Part shown: one piece after another, positions 1 to 11,589 of the stretch | How positions within the stretch are numbered: position 1 is the stretch's first letter | Layout: each line of letters opens with the position of its first letter | Source: JACKII01 sp963974445 | Lineage (GTDB): Bacteria; Pseudomonadota; Alphaproteobacteria; Bin95 | DNA length: 21,621 nt | Assembly: GCA_963974445.1 (NCBI GenBank) | Contig: CAXBDI010000063.1 | Span: 1-21,621 of the forward strand | Direction: 5' to 3' | Notes under the pieces: generated by a model | The model's database searches: none | What the model saw: the letters and a program-made list of their open reading frames with translations, nothing else | Told to the model about the DNA's origin: nothing | Made by a program: the position numbers and the translations under genes

Positions 1-4526
<4,526 letters not shown>

Positions 4527-4534
4527 ACTGGTAT

Positions 4535-4540
4535 CCTCCT
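4535..4540 (-). promoter_or_regulatory. Consensus Shine-Dalgarno site of gltB
   Basis: Read on the minus strand this is AGGAGG, the full anti-16S match, 8 bases upstream of the gltB ATG at 4526-4524. It fixes the start and implies strong translation initiation. Confidence 0.85.
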
Positions 4541-4694
4541 GGCTGGTGCCCAACCCCGAAACCGAGGTTTAGAGCGTCTGTGGGCCTGCGCGATCTTCTC
4601 ACCTCCCGGGTGGAAAACCGTGTGCGCTGGTCCGGACTACATGGTGTAACGGAACACACGCGCCCATCGCGACGTCATCTGGAGACGCCAATTT

Positions 4695-4845
4695 GCTCTG
4701 GGCAAAGAGCCGGCTCCGACCCAAACACGGGGTGCGAGCGCAACTCCAACAGCAAAACGTGAACGAGCAAGATGATTTAGCGGATCGCTCCGTTTCGGGC
4801 AAGTGCATTGATTCCCCAAGACCGCATCGCAGCTTTGCCCAGAGC
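4695..4845. repeat. 13-bp inverted repeat pair A, arms 4695-4707 and 4833-4845
   Basis: The left arm is GCTCTGGGCAAAG and the right arm CTTTGCCCAGAGC, a perfect 13-base inverted match separated by 125 bases. Each copy also carries a small internal dyad, TTTGC...GCAAA, with a 5- or 7-base loop. The role is unknown: a dispersed repeat family, two sites for one regulator, or RNA structure are all possible. Confidence 0.75.
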
Positions 4846-4868
4846 GCAAACTTCGACTGAGCGATCCG
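4781..4868. repeat. 10-bp inverted repeat pair B, arms 4781-4790 and 4859-4868
   Basis: CGGATCGCTC at 4781-4790 is matched exactly in inverted orientation by GAGCGATCCG at 4859-4868. Its arms interleave with those of pair A (order A, B, A', B'), so the two stems could not form as one simple nested hairpin. The right arms of both pairs lie close together (4833-4868), while the left arms are about 73 bases apart. Confidence 0.7.
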
Positions 4869-4965
4869 TCGTGCCGCATCCGGCGATTTGTCCGTTTTCC
4901 AGGCCGCGGGGCACAGTGTAGAGCTAGGCGCACAGACCCCGCCGCCCTGCCTGGAGTGTGCCCCT

Positions 4966-6630
4966 ATGACTGCCGCCACCGTCGTTCTACCCGATCTGCT
5001 GGCCAAGGCTGCCGATGCATTGGCCGCCGCGGAAATCTTCACCGAACAGGCGCGCCAGAGCGTCAGCGCCATGGTCTCCAAGGATGGCAAGATCTCGGCG
5101 GCGTTGCTGGAACGCGAACAGTTGGCGGCACACGGACTCGCCTGGCTGACCACCTACACCGCGGCTCTCCGCGAATCCTTGCATTGGGCCGAGCGGTTGG
5201 AGGCGGCGAGCGGTTTGGGAGAGTTGGAGGCGCTGCTGATGCAGGCCGGCTTTGGAGAATACCTGAACCAGATGGCCGGCGGCCTGATGCTCAGCCAGGG
5301 GGAGATCGTGCGGCCCGGCGACATGGGGCTCGACGCCTCAGCATTGCAGGCGCCGGCGGCCCAAGCGTTGATCGCCGGCGGCTGCACCACCGCCGTGCGC
5401 GCCAGGATTGCGGCATTGCTGGAGGATGCGGCGTCCTCCGGCTCGTTCGGCGATCCGGGGCTGGAGGACGAGGCGCTGGTGATGGTGCGCGACCAGTTCC
5501 ACCGCTTTGTCGATGAGCAGGTGATTGGCCCGGCGCATGAGTGGCACCGCGCCGACGAGCTCATCCCGATGTCGATCGTCAAGCAGATGGCCGAGATGGG
5601 CGTGTTCGGCCTGACCATTCCGGAGGAGAATGGCGGCTTTGGCATGGGCAAGGTCGCCATGTGCGTGGTGACGGAGGAGTTGAGCCGCGGCTATATCGGC
5701 GTCGGCTCGCTGGGCACGCGCTCGGAGATTGCCAGCGAACTGATCCGGCTGGGCGGGACAGAGGCGCAGAAGCAGGCATTGCTGCCAAAGATCGCCAGCG
5801 GTGAGATTTTGCCGACGGCGGTGTTTACCGAACCCGGCACGGGCTCCGACCTGGGTTCGCTCAGGACGCGGGCGATCCGCGATGGCGACGTCTACCGGGT
5901 GCAGGGCAACAAGACCTGGATCACGCACGCGGCCCGCACCGACCTGATGACGCTGCTGGCGCGCACCGACCCGGACCAGCCGGGCTATCGCGGCCTCTCC
6001 ATGTTCGTTGCCCCAAAGCCGCGCGGCACCGACGCCGAGCCCTTTCCGGCAGCCGGCATGTCCGGCGGTGAGATCAAGGTGCTGGGCTATCGCGGCATGA
6101 AGGAATACGAGATCGGCTTCGACGGCTTCGAGATCGCGGCGGAAAACCTGCTGGGCGGCGAGGAAGGGCAGGGGTTCAAGCAACTCATGGCCACGTTCGA
6201 AAGCGCCCGCATTCAGACCGCCGCCCGCTCGGTCGGTGTGGCGCAGCGGGCGATGGAGTTGGCGCTCGGCTATGCGACAGAGCGCCAGCAGTTCGGCAAG
6301 GCGATCTATGCCTTCCCGCGCGTCCACGGCAAAATTGCGATGATGGCGGTGGAGACGATGATGGCCCGCCAACTCTCCTACTTCGCCGCGCGCGAGAAGG
6401 ATCAGGACCGGCGTTGCGATATCGAGGCCGGCATGGCGAAATTGCTCGCCGCCCGCGTTGCCTGGGCCAACGCCGACAATGCCGTGCAGGTCCACGGCGG
6501 CAATGGCTATGCCGAGGAGTACGAGATCAGCCGCATTCTGTGCGATGCCCGCATCCTGAACATCTTTGAGGGCGCGGCGGAGATCCAGGCGCATGTGATC
6601 GCGCGCGGGCTGCTGGAGCGGCGGAACTAG
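4966..6630 (+). CDS. mcd: Acyl-CoA dehydrogenase, probably (2S)-methylsuccinyl-CoA dehydrogenase
   Basis: This is a 554-residue FAD-dependent acyl-CoA dehydrogenase. Residues 1-175 form an N-terminal extension absent from ordinary family members of about 380 residues. The standard fold follows: FGLTIPEENGGFG near 214-226, FTEPGTGSD at 287-295, substrate-loop region KVLGYRGMKEYE at 371-382, FAD contacts ERQQFGKAI at 439-447, and NIFEGAAEIQ near 532-541 with Glu535 as the likely catalytic base. The extension together with the IFEGAAEIQ ending matches what I recall of methylsuccinyl-CoA dehydrogenase, which oxidises methylsuccinyl-CoA to mesaconyl-CoA in the ethylmalonyl-CoA pathway of acetate assimilation. 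Start chosen at ATG 4966 because GGAG at 4953-4956 sits 9 bases upstream; the frame stays open back to 4888. No other pathway gene is in the window. The substrate is inferred. Confidence 0.85.
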   Translation: MTAATVVLPDLLAKAADALAAAEIFTEQARQSVSAMVSKDGKISAALLEREQLAAHGLAWLTTYTAALRESLHWAERLEAASGLGELEALLMQAGFGEYLNQMAGGLMLSQGEIVRPGDMGLDASALQAPAAQALIAGGCTTAVRARIAALLEDAASSGSFGDPGLEDEALVMVRDQFHRFVDEQVIGPAHEWHRADELIPMSIVKQMAEMGVFGLTIPEENGGFGMGKVAMCVVTEELSRGYIGVGSLGTRSEIASELIRLGGTEAQKQALLPKIASGEILPTAVFTEPGTGSDLGSLRTRAIRDGDVYRVQGNKTWITHAARTDLMTLLARTDPDQPGYRGLSMFVAPKPRGTDAEPFPAAGMSGGEIKVLGYRGMKEYEIGFDGFEIAAENLLGGEEGQGFKQLMATFESARIQTAARSVGVAQRAMELALGYATERQQFGKAIYAFPRVHGKIAMMAVETMMARQLSYFAAREKDQDRRCDIEAGMAKLLAARVAWANADNAVQVHGGNGYAEEYEISRILCDARILNIFEGAAEIQAHVIARGLLERRN

Positions 6631-6650
6631 CGGCGCCTAGGCGGCGCGTT

Positions 6651-6680
6651 TCCCGGAGAAGCCGAAGGCGACATCCGGGA
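6651..6680. repeat. 7-bp inverted repeat downstream of mcd
   Basis: TCCCGGA at 6651-6657 pairs exactly with TCCGGGA at 6674-6680 across a 16-base loop, 21 bases after the mcd stop and between two convergent genes. It could end transcription from either side, but no T-run follows on either strand, so it is not a classic intrinsic terminator. An 11-base direct copy of its left flank (GCGTTTCCCGG) recurs at 6731-6741. Confidence 0.4.
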
Positions 6681-6751
6681 CCTCCCTATGAGAGTGCTCC
6701 TATGCCATGGAGGCCCCGGATAACGCTGCCGCGTTTCCCGGGAGCAACAAC

Positions 6752-7486
6752 CTACTCCCGCCAGCTAGGGTCGTCGCGGTCGAGCATGCGTTTGATCGCG
6801 TCGAAGTGCGATTGCACCTGGGTCAGGTCGCTCTCGTCGTTAATCTGGCGGGCGGTCTGCTCGACGATTTGTTTGGGGATGGCGCGCAATGGTTTGCCAT
6901 GGGCGCGGGCCAGCGTCTGCACCTGCGCCGCGCGCTCCAGGTAGTAGAGGTCGTCGAACGCCTTGGCGACGGTCGGGCCACTCACGACGATGCCGTGATG
7001 GCCGAGGAAGGCGATGGGCCGGTCTGCCATGGCGTCGGCGATGCGCTCGCCCTCCTGGTGGTCCAGCGCCAGACCGCCATAGCTGTCGTCATAGGCGATG
7101 CGGTTGTGGAAGCGCAGGGCGCCTTGCTCCACCATTTCCAGCCGTCCATCCTCGACGATGGTCAGTGCCGTGGCGTAGGGCATGTGCGTATGCAGCACGG
7201 CGCGGGCGTCCAGACGCTTGGCATGGATCGGCGCGTGGATGTAATAGGCGGTGGCCTCGACAGTGCCTTGCCCATCCAGCACCCGGCCATCGCGGTGGCA
7301 GAGCACGATGTCGCTCGCCCTGATCTCCGACCAATGCAGGCCCTGCGGGTTGACCAGGAACTCCTCGCCATCGTCGGAAACGGCCAGCGAGAAGTGATTG
7401 CAGATACCTTCGTTCAGGCCGAGTTTCGCGGCGTACCGCAGAGCGGCGGCCAGGTCTTCGCGCGGTTGTTGCAGGTCGTTTCGCAT
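6752..7486 (-). CDS. Class II aldolase/adducin family protein
   Basis: A 244-residue protein of the class II (zinc-dependent) aldolase and adducin fold, which includes L-fuculose-phosphate aldolase and L-ribulose-phosphate 4-epimerase. The metal site is intact: Glu77 in TVEAT, His99 and His101 in LHTHMPYAT, and His164 in LGHHGIVV. Residues 20-31 (AKLGLNEGICNH) and 46-52 (NPQGLHW) fit the family phosphate- or substrate-binding loops. The gene starts 10 bases after the stop of the dehydrogenase upstream on the same strand. Its ribosome site AAGGA overlaps the TAA of that gene, so the two are co-transcribed and probably translationally coupled. The substrate is unknown: sugar phosphate, sugar acid or another aldol are all possible. 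Confidence 0.87.
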   Translation of the reverse strand: MRNDLQQPREDLAAALRYAAKLGLNEGICNHFSLAVSDDGEEFLVNPQGLHWSEIRASDIVLCHRDGRVLDGQGTVEATAYYIHAPIHAKRLDARAVLHTHMPYATALTIVEDGRLEMVEQGALRFHNRIAYDDSYGGLALDHQEGERIADAMADRPIAFLGHHGIVVSGPTVAKAFDDLYYLERAAQVQTLARAHGKPLRAIPKQIVEQTARQINDESDLTQVQSHFDAIKRMLDRDDPSWRE

Positions 7487-7496
7487 GGGCTATTCC

Positions 7497-8237
7497 TTAA
7501 AGCGTCAAACCGCCATCGGCGACCATGATGGAGCCGGTGGTGTAGGCGCTCTCGTCACTGGCGAGGTAGAGGGCGAGGGCCGCGATCTCCCGCGCTTCGC
7601 CCAACCGGCCAAGCGGCTGGCGGGCGATGAAATCCTTGCGGGCCTGCACCGGGTCGGCGAAGGCGTTGATGCGGTCGTCTAGGCTGGGCGATTGCACGGT
7701 ACCCGGCGCAATGGCGTTGCAGCGGATGCCCTGGCCGATGAAGTCGCGCGCCACCGACTTTGTCAGGCCGATCACCGCTGCCTTGGTCGCGCCATAGACG
7801 AAGCGCATGGGCACACCGGAGATCGAGCCGGAGACGCTGGCCATGTTGATGATGCTGGCGCCGCCGGCCGCGATCATGCCGGGCAAAAACGCTTTAATCA
7901 TATGGAATTGCGAGCGGACGTTCAGGTTAAAGCCGAATTCCCACTGCTCCTCCGTCGCCTCCAGGATAGTGCCGTGATGCACGAAGCCGGCGCAGTTCAG
8001 CAGGATGGAGGGCGCGGCGATCTCCGCCGCCAGCGCCTGGATCGCCGTCGGGTCGAGCACGTCCAGGCGGCGGGTGGTGATGCCGGGCGTGCCGTTAAGC
8101 TCCGCCAGCTTGGACTCGTTGATGTCGGTGGCCAGCACCTGTGCGCCCTCGGCAGCGAATGTTTCGGCGCAGGCGCGACCGATGCCTTGGGCGGCGGCGG
8201 TGACGAGGGCGGTCTTGCCGGCGAGGCGTTGGGGCAT
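7497..8237 (-). CDS. Short-chain dehydrogenase/reductase, DHRS6-like
   Basis: A 246-residue classical SDR that should use NAD(H). TAAAQGIG at 13-20 binds the dinucleotide, Asp38 in ATDINESKL favours NAD over NADP, NCAG is at 81-84, and the catalytic residues are Ser134, Tyr148 and Lys152 (YGATK). The stretches ATDINESKL, AGFVHHGT, TKAAVIGLTKSVA and LASDESAY closely resemble animal DHRS6 (BDH2) as I remember it, and bacterial 2-keto-3-deoxy-L-fuconate dehydrogenases belong to the same group. The start was taken as ATG 8237, where the SDR fold begins. The frame stays open to an ATG at 8336, but that would add 33 residues of non-family sequence. It is the first gene of a two-gene operon with the class II aldolase, which hints at a sugar-acid or hydroxyacid pathway; the substrate is inferred only. 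Confidence 0.9.
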   Translation of the reverse strand: MPQRLAGKTALVTAAAQGIGRACAETFAAEGAQVLATDINESKLAELNGTPGITTRRLDVLDPTAIQALAAEIAAPSILLNCAGFVHHGTILEATEEQWEFGFNLNVRSQFHMIKAFLPGMIAAGGASIINMASVSGSISGVPMRFVYGATKAAVIGLTKSVARDFIGQGIRCNAIAPGTVQSPSLDDRINAFADPVQARKDFIARQPLGRLGEAREIAALALYLASDESAYTTGSIMVADGGLTL

Positions 8238-8319
8238 GGCGAGGGCTCTTTTCTTATGGTTGGATCGCCCGACCTTAGCGCAGTCGGCAGAGGCCGTTAA
8301 GGGACCAGGAACAGGGCTT

Positions 8320-8349
8320 TTGACAGGGACAGCCAACTAAGCGATGTAT
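8320..8349 (+). promoter_or_regulatory. Candidate promoter of the hyuB-like gene
   Basis: A perfect -35 hexamer TTGACA lies at 8320-8325. The -10 region 17-19 bases downstream (GATGTATC, about 8343-8350) is a poor match. If used, transcription would start near 8355-8360. That excludes the in-frame ATG at 8344 and supports the ATG at 8383 as the start. Confidence 0.35.
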
Positions 8350-8382
8350 CGCCTCTACGCTTCATTCCTCAGGATCCTTTCC

Positions 8383-10047
8383 ATGGCCGCCGACAGCATC
8401 GACCCCGTCCAGCTTGAAATCATCCGCAACGCTCTGGTCGCGGCGGCGGAGGAGATGAGTGTCACCGTCTGGCGCACGTCCCGCTCCACCGTGGTGCGGG
8501 AAATGCTGGACTATTCGACCCAGATTTTCGACGGGCGCGGCCGGGCAGTGGCGCAGGCGGCGCGCATCCCTGTGCACCTGAACAGCATGAGCGTCTGCCT
8601 CGACCGGATCGTCGCCGACTTCATTCCGTTGGAGGATTGGCACGAGGGCGACGTGATCCTAACCAACGACCCCTATTGCGGCGGCCAGCACCTGCCGGAC
8701 TTCGTGGCCTTCAAGCCGGTGTTTGTCGATGGCGTCCGCGTCGGCATCGCGGCGACTATCGTCCATCACATCGATGTCGGCGGCGGTGCGGCGGGCTCCT
8801 ACTATCCGCAAGCGCGGGAGGTCTATCACGAGGGCCTGCGCATTCCGCCCTGCAAGGTGGTTGAGGCCGGCAAGCTGAACAAGGCGGTGGTGGCGATCAT
8901 CCGCCAGAACAGCCGCGAGCCGGAGCAGATCGGCGGCGATTTCTCCAGCCAGTTGGCGGCCATGGAAATCGGCGGCCAGGCGCTGCGCAAATTGGCGGCG
9001 CGTTATGGATCGGATGCGTTGCAGGCGGCGATGGATGCCCTACTCGATCAGTCGGACCGCACCATGCGAGCGATGCTGAGCGATTTGCCGGACGGCACCT
9101 ACCGCTTCACCGACTATGTCGATGACGACGGCATCACCGATGCGCGGCTGAAGCTGGAATGTGCCGTTACCATCGCCGGCGACGAGGCGGTGGTCGACTT
9201 CACCGGCTCCAGCCCGCAAGCGGTCGGGCCGGTGAACTGCACGCTGAACATGACGGCTTCCGGCATCTATTGCGCCTTCGCCATGTTGGCCGATGGCAAG
9301 GTCATGGCGAATTCCGGCGCCTATCGGGCGATCTCCATCAAGGCGGAGGAGGGGACCGTCGTTTCGGCCCGCGCGCCGGCGCCGGTGGCGAACCGGATGG
9401 CGACCGGCCACCGCGTCGTGACAACGGTTTTGGGAGCCCTCGCGCAGGCCGCGCCGGACCGGGTGCCGGCTGCCTATTACGGTGTTTCCTATGTGCAGAC
9501 CCTGGCGACGCCAGACCCGGAGACCGGCGCGCCGCGGGTCTATTTCGAGATCGAGATCGGCGGATGGGGCGCACATCCGGCCCAGGATGGTGCGGACGCT
9601 TTCTCCGCCGGCTTCCACAACTCCTCCAGCACACCGGTGGAATTGAACGAGGCGTATTTCCCGCTGACCTTCATGGAATACAGCCTGATTCCCGGCTCCG
9701 GCGGCGATGGCAAGCACCGGGGCGGGACCGGATTGCGGCGGGCCTATCGCGTTGACGCCGCGAGCGGTGGACAGCTATCGGGCAATTTCGAGCGGTTCAA
9801 GGTGCCGCCCTATGGCCTGAGCGGTGGCGAACCCGGACGGACCGGCCGCTTTTACCTGGTGCGCGACGGCGAAGCGCGGGCGCTGCCTTCGAAACTGGCC
9901 AACCAGCAAGTGGAGCGAGGCGACATCGTCGTTCTGGAGACGGCGGGCGGCGGCGGTTTCGGCTCGCCAGCCGAACGCGGCGACGCCGCCAGAGCCCGCG
10001 ATATCGCCGGCGGCTATGTGATTGACCCTTCGGCTGAGGCTCGATAA
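8383..10047 (+). CDS. Hydantoinase B/oxoprolinase family protein, HyuB-like, without adjacent HyuA
   Basis: A 554-residue protein of the HyuB family, the partner subunit in ATP-dependent N-methylhydantoinases, 5-oxoprolinases and acetophenone/acetone carboxylases. Family hallmarks are visible in order: DPVQLEIIRNAL near the N-terminus, TNDPYCGGQHLPD around residues 94-106, NSREPEQIGGDF, DFTGSSPQAVGPVNCT, EAYFPLTFMEYSLIPGSGG, KHRGGTGLRRAY and the glycine-rich ETAGGGGFGSPAERG near the C-terminus. The length is normal for the family. Start chosen at ATG 8383, preceded by AGGA at 8371-8374 with 8-base spacing; an upstream in-frame ATG at 8344 has no ribosome site. The usual HyuA subunit, which carries the ATP-binding part, is not encoded on either side. 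The gene is divergent from the SDR-aldolase operon. The reaction cannot be assigned. Confidence 0.9.
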   Translation: MAADSIDPVQLEIIRNALVAAAEEMSVTVWRTSRSTVVREMLDYSTQIFDGRGRAVAQAARIPVHLNSMSVCLDRIVADFIPLEDWHEGDVILTNDPYCGGQHLPDFVAFKPVFVDGVRVGIAATIVHHIDVGGGAAGSYYPQAREVYHEGLRIPPCKVVEAGKLNKAVVAIIRQNSREPEQIGGDFSSQLAAMEIGGQALRKLAARYGSDALQAAMDALLDQSDRTMRAMLSDLPDGTYRFTDYVDDDGITDARLKLECAVTIAGDEAVVDFTGSSPQAVGPVNCTLNMTASGIYCAFAMLADGKVMANSGAYRAISIKAEEGTVVSARAPAPVANRMATGHRVVTTVLGALAQAAPDRVPAAYYGVSYVQTLATPDPETGAPRVYFEIEIGGWGAHPAQDGADAFSAGFHNSSSTPVELNEAYFPLTFMEYSLIPGSGGDGKHRGGTGLRRAYRVDAASGGQLSGNFERFKVPPYGLSGGEPGRTGRFYLVRDGEARALPSKLANQQVERGDIVVLETAGGGGFGSPAERGDAARARDIAGGYVIDPSAEAR

Positions 10048-10069
10048 GGCCCGTGGCTGTCGCGTTGGA

Positions 10070-10891
10070 CTATGCAGTCACCCCGTAGCTGTAGCGGCGG
10101 GCGCGCAGGCTCATCAACTTGCTGACCAATCGGGTCATCAGCCGGCTGGCCCGGCCGTGCGGTGCAAAGCCGACCGCCTTGAAAATCATGCCCATGGCCC
10201 GCTCGACATGCTGCGGGCGATACAACCTGTAGGCCCGTTCTGCATAAGCGCGGGTCGCACGGCGGCGGTCGTACGGCTCGCCTATCGGATTGGCGATGTA
10301 GAAAGCATAGGCCAACTCATCATCCTCGGATTCCAGCACTCGGTTGAGGGCGATCCAGGCACGCCGAGCCCGCGGCAGCCGCTCTTGCTTCAGATACCGA
10401 TGCAGGTATCGATAGAACAAGCCGTAGTGGCGCCACTCGTCGGTGGCGATGCGCCGGCAAATCTCCTTCAGCACCGGCTCGTCGGTCGCTTCGGCGATGG
10501 CGGTATAGTAGGAACTGGTTCCGACCTCCACCATACAGCGCGCAATCAACTCCCCCGGCCGCGAACCGCGGATTGAGCTATTGGCTTCCAAAGGAATTTT
10601 GTAACCCGCCCGAAACGCGGCGAAGCGTTCTTCATAGTCGAAACTCGGATCGACCATTTTGGCCCAATGCCCCAGCACAACACCATGCTGCACCTCTTCA
10701 TCGGCCCACGCCTGCGCCGCCTTCCGGAATTCCGGATCGTCGTGAAACACATTGCAGAGATACGTCGCGTAATCCCGCGCGTTCGATTCCACCATCGCGG
10801 CTGCCCGAACGATCTTGACCAGATCCTCGTCTACCCGCGTGGGATCGAATTGCTCCCACGAAATATCATCCAAGGTCCACAGATGCGACAT
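10070..10891 (-). CDS. Ferritin-like di-iron protein of unknown function
   Basis: A 273-residue, largely helical protein with a complete di-iron carboxylate ligand set in the ferritin-like order E...ExxH...E...ExxH: Glu35 (MVESNARDY), Glu66 and His69 (DEEVQHG), Glu122 (MVEVGTSSYYT), Glu152 and His155 (DEWRHYGLF). This arrangement is known from ferritins, rubrerythrins, acyl-ACP desaturases and di-iron oxygenases, so storage, desaturation, hydroxylation or N-oxidation are all possible. The C-terminal 100 residues are rich in Arg and Tyr (LRARRYSYGV at the end), which could contact a nucleic acid or membrane surface, but that is speculation. Start ATG 10891 follows an AAAGGCGG ribosome site. 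The gene converges on the hyuB-like gene with only a 22-base gap and stands alone on its strand. No signal peptide is seen. Confidence 0.85.
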   Translation of the reverse strand: MSHLWTLDDISWEQFDPTRVDEDLVKIVRAAAMVESNARDYATYLCNVFHDDPEFRKAAQAWADEEVQHGVVLGHWAKMVDPSFDYEERFAAFRAGYKIPLEANSSIRGSRPGELIARCMVEVGTSSYYTAIAEATDEPVLKEICRRIATDEWRHYGLFYRYLHRYLKQERLPRARRAWIALNRVLESEDDELAYAFYIANPIGEPYDRRRATRAYAERAYRLYRPQHVERAMGMIFKAVGFAPHGRASRLMTRLVSKLMSLRARRYSYGVTA

Positions 10892-10956
10892 GATTCCGCC
10901 TTTCTGTACGCCTTACCAACTGCCTCTGACGCCGTACCTCAGCGCCAGTTTTCATT

Positions 10957-10997
10957 CATATAGCGCATACTATTGTGCCGGCAATGATCCTTGTCAT
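10957..10997 (-). promoter_or_regulatory. Candidate promoter and dyad upstream of the di-iron protein gene
   Basis: On the minus strand TTGCCG (10984-10979) and TATATG (10962-10957) are spaced 16 bases apart, a moderate sigma-70-like match in an AT-richer patch. Next to it at 10984-10997, ATGACAAGGATCAT on the minus strand resembles an FNR/Anr box (TTGAT-N4-ATCAA) at 7 of 10 positions. Oxygen control would suit a di-iron protein, but the match is weak. Confidence 0.3.
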
Positions 10998-11091
10998 GCA
11001 CTTTCGTTGCGGTTTTAAGTCTGCTGGAAAGTCAACGCAGGCGCTATCAGAAGGTTCAAATTCAATTGCCCCGGCAGGCAGGTGAAAGTGC

Positions 11092-11121
11092 AAAAAAAGG
11101 CGTCGCAAGGGCTGCGACGCC
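11092..11121 (-). terminator. Rho-independent terminator of the atp operon
   Basis: On the minus strand GGCGTCGC (11121-11114) pairs perfectly with GCGACGCC (11106-11099) over a 7-base loop, followed immediately by seven Ts (11098-11092). It lies 28 bases after the atpC stop and is the clearest intrinsic terminator in the window. Confidence 0.93.
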
Positions 11122-11148
11122 TGAATGGCTTTAACGAGACGGTTGAGC

Positions 11149-11568
11149 CTAGTGGATAGACGCCCGCCGCACGGCCTCCAACTTCGCCTGCGCGATGTGT
11201 GCCTGTCGCGACGCTATTTCGCGGTCGTGGTCGGTGTTCGCCGCCGCAACATCATCGTTTGCGTCGCTCAATTCCTGCTGCACCTTGCCGGTGTCGATAT
11301 CGGCGACCGGCATAGCCAGCTCCGCCAGCACGGTGCAGCGCTCGCGCGTCACCTCGGCAAAGCCGCCGGCGACGAAGATGCGCTCGGCGATCTCGCGGCC
11401 TTCGTAGACCAGGATAACGCCGGCCCTGACCGTCGACAGCAGCGGCGCATGCCCCGGCAGGACGCCGAAATCGCCCTCTTCGCCGGGAACCACGACCATA
11501 TCGACAGGTTTAGAGGTGAGTAGCCGTTCCGGCGACACCAACTCGAAATCGACTTTTCCGTCCGCCAT
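11149..11568 (-). CDS. atpC: ATP synthase F1 subunit epsilon
   Basis: A 139-residue epsilon subunit, the small rotor-stalk protein that couples the gamma shaft to the c-ring and can inhibit ATP hydrolysis. The N-terminal beta-sandwich is recognisable from FELVSPERLL, VVVPGEEGDFGVLPGHAPLL and FVAGGFAEV (residues about 8-75). The C-terminal part is the helical hairpin (VQQELSDANDDVAAAN and the following Ala/Arg-rich helix). It is the last gene of atpHAGDC, starts 21 bases after the atpD stop, and is followed by the operon terminator. Confidence 0.97.
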   Translation of the reverse strand: MADGKVDFELVSPERLLTSKPVDMVVVPGEEGDFGVLPGHAPLLSTVRAGVILVYEGREIAERIFVAGGFAEVTRERCTVLAELAMPVADIDTGKVQQELSDANDDVAAANTDHDREIASRQAHIAQAKLEAVRRASIH

Positions 11569-11589
11569 AATATGCGACCTCGGCCTTCG

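Larger units (their letters stand above)
4541..4952. other. Non-coding gap between divergent gltB and mcd, with inverted repeats
   Basis: About 400 bases lie between the ribosome binding sites of two divergent genes. The open frames that cross it on either strand show no recognisable protein family. It should hold both promoters, but I could not find a convincing sigma-70 or sigma-54 promoter. A search by eye for the TGGCAC-N5-TTGC pattern expected of a nitrogen-controlled promoter found nothing. The notable structure is two pairs of inverted repeats at 4695-4845 and 4781-4868, listed separately. A weaker 6-base pair (CGTGTG at 4619-4624, CACACG at 4655-4660) also occurs on the gltB-proximal side. 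Confidence 0.6.

Noticed and set aside
4599..5153. A 184-codon minus-strand open frame covering the gltB-mcd gap
   Set aside because: It runs through the mcd start and ribosome site, is rich in Ser and Cys without any motif, and spans the inverted repeats. It is more likely non-coding, although part of it might be a decayed repeat element.
5338..6594. A 418-codon open frame on the minus strand
   Set aside because: Antisense to the acyl-CoA dehydrogenase, with no family motif and biased composition.
8238..8336. N-terminal extension of the SDR from ATG 8336
   Set aside because: The extra 33 residues are not SDR-like; the fold begins at ATG 8237.
8344..8382. Upstream ATG at 8344 as the start of the HyuB-like protein
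   Set aside because: It has no ribosome site and would overlap the likely -10 region. ATG 8383 has AGGA at good spacing and begins at the family N-terminus.
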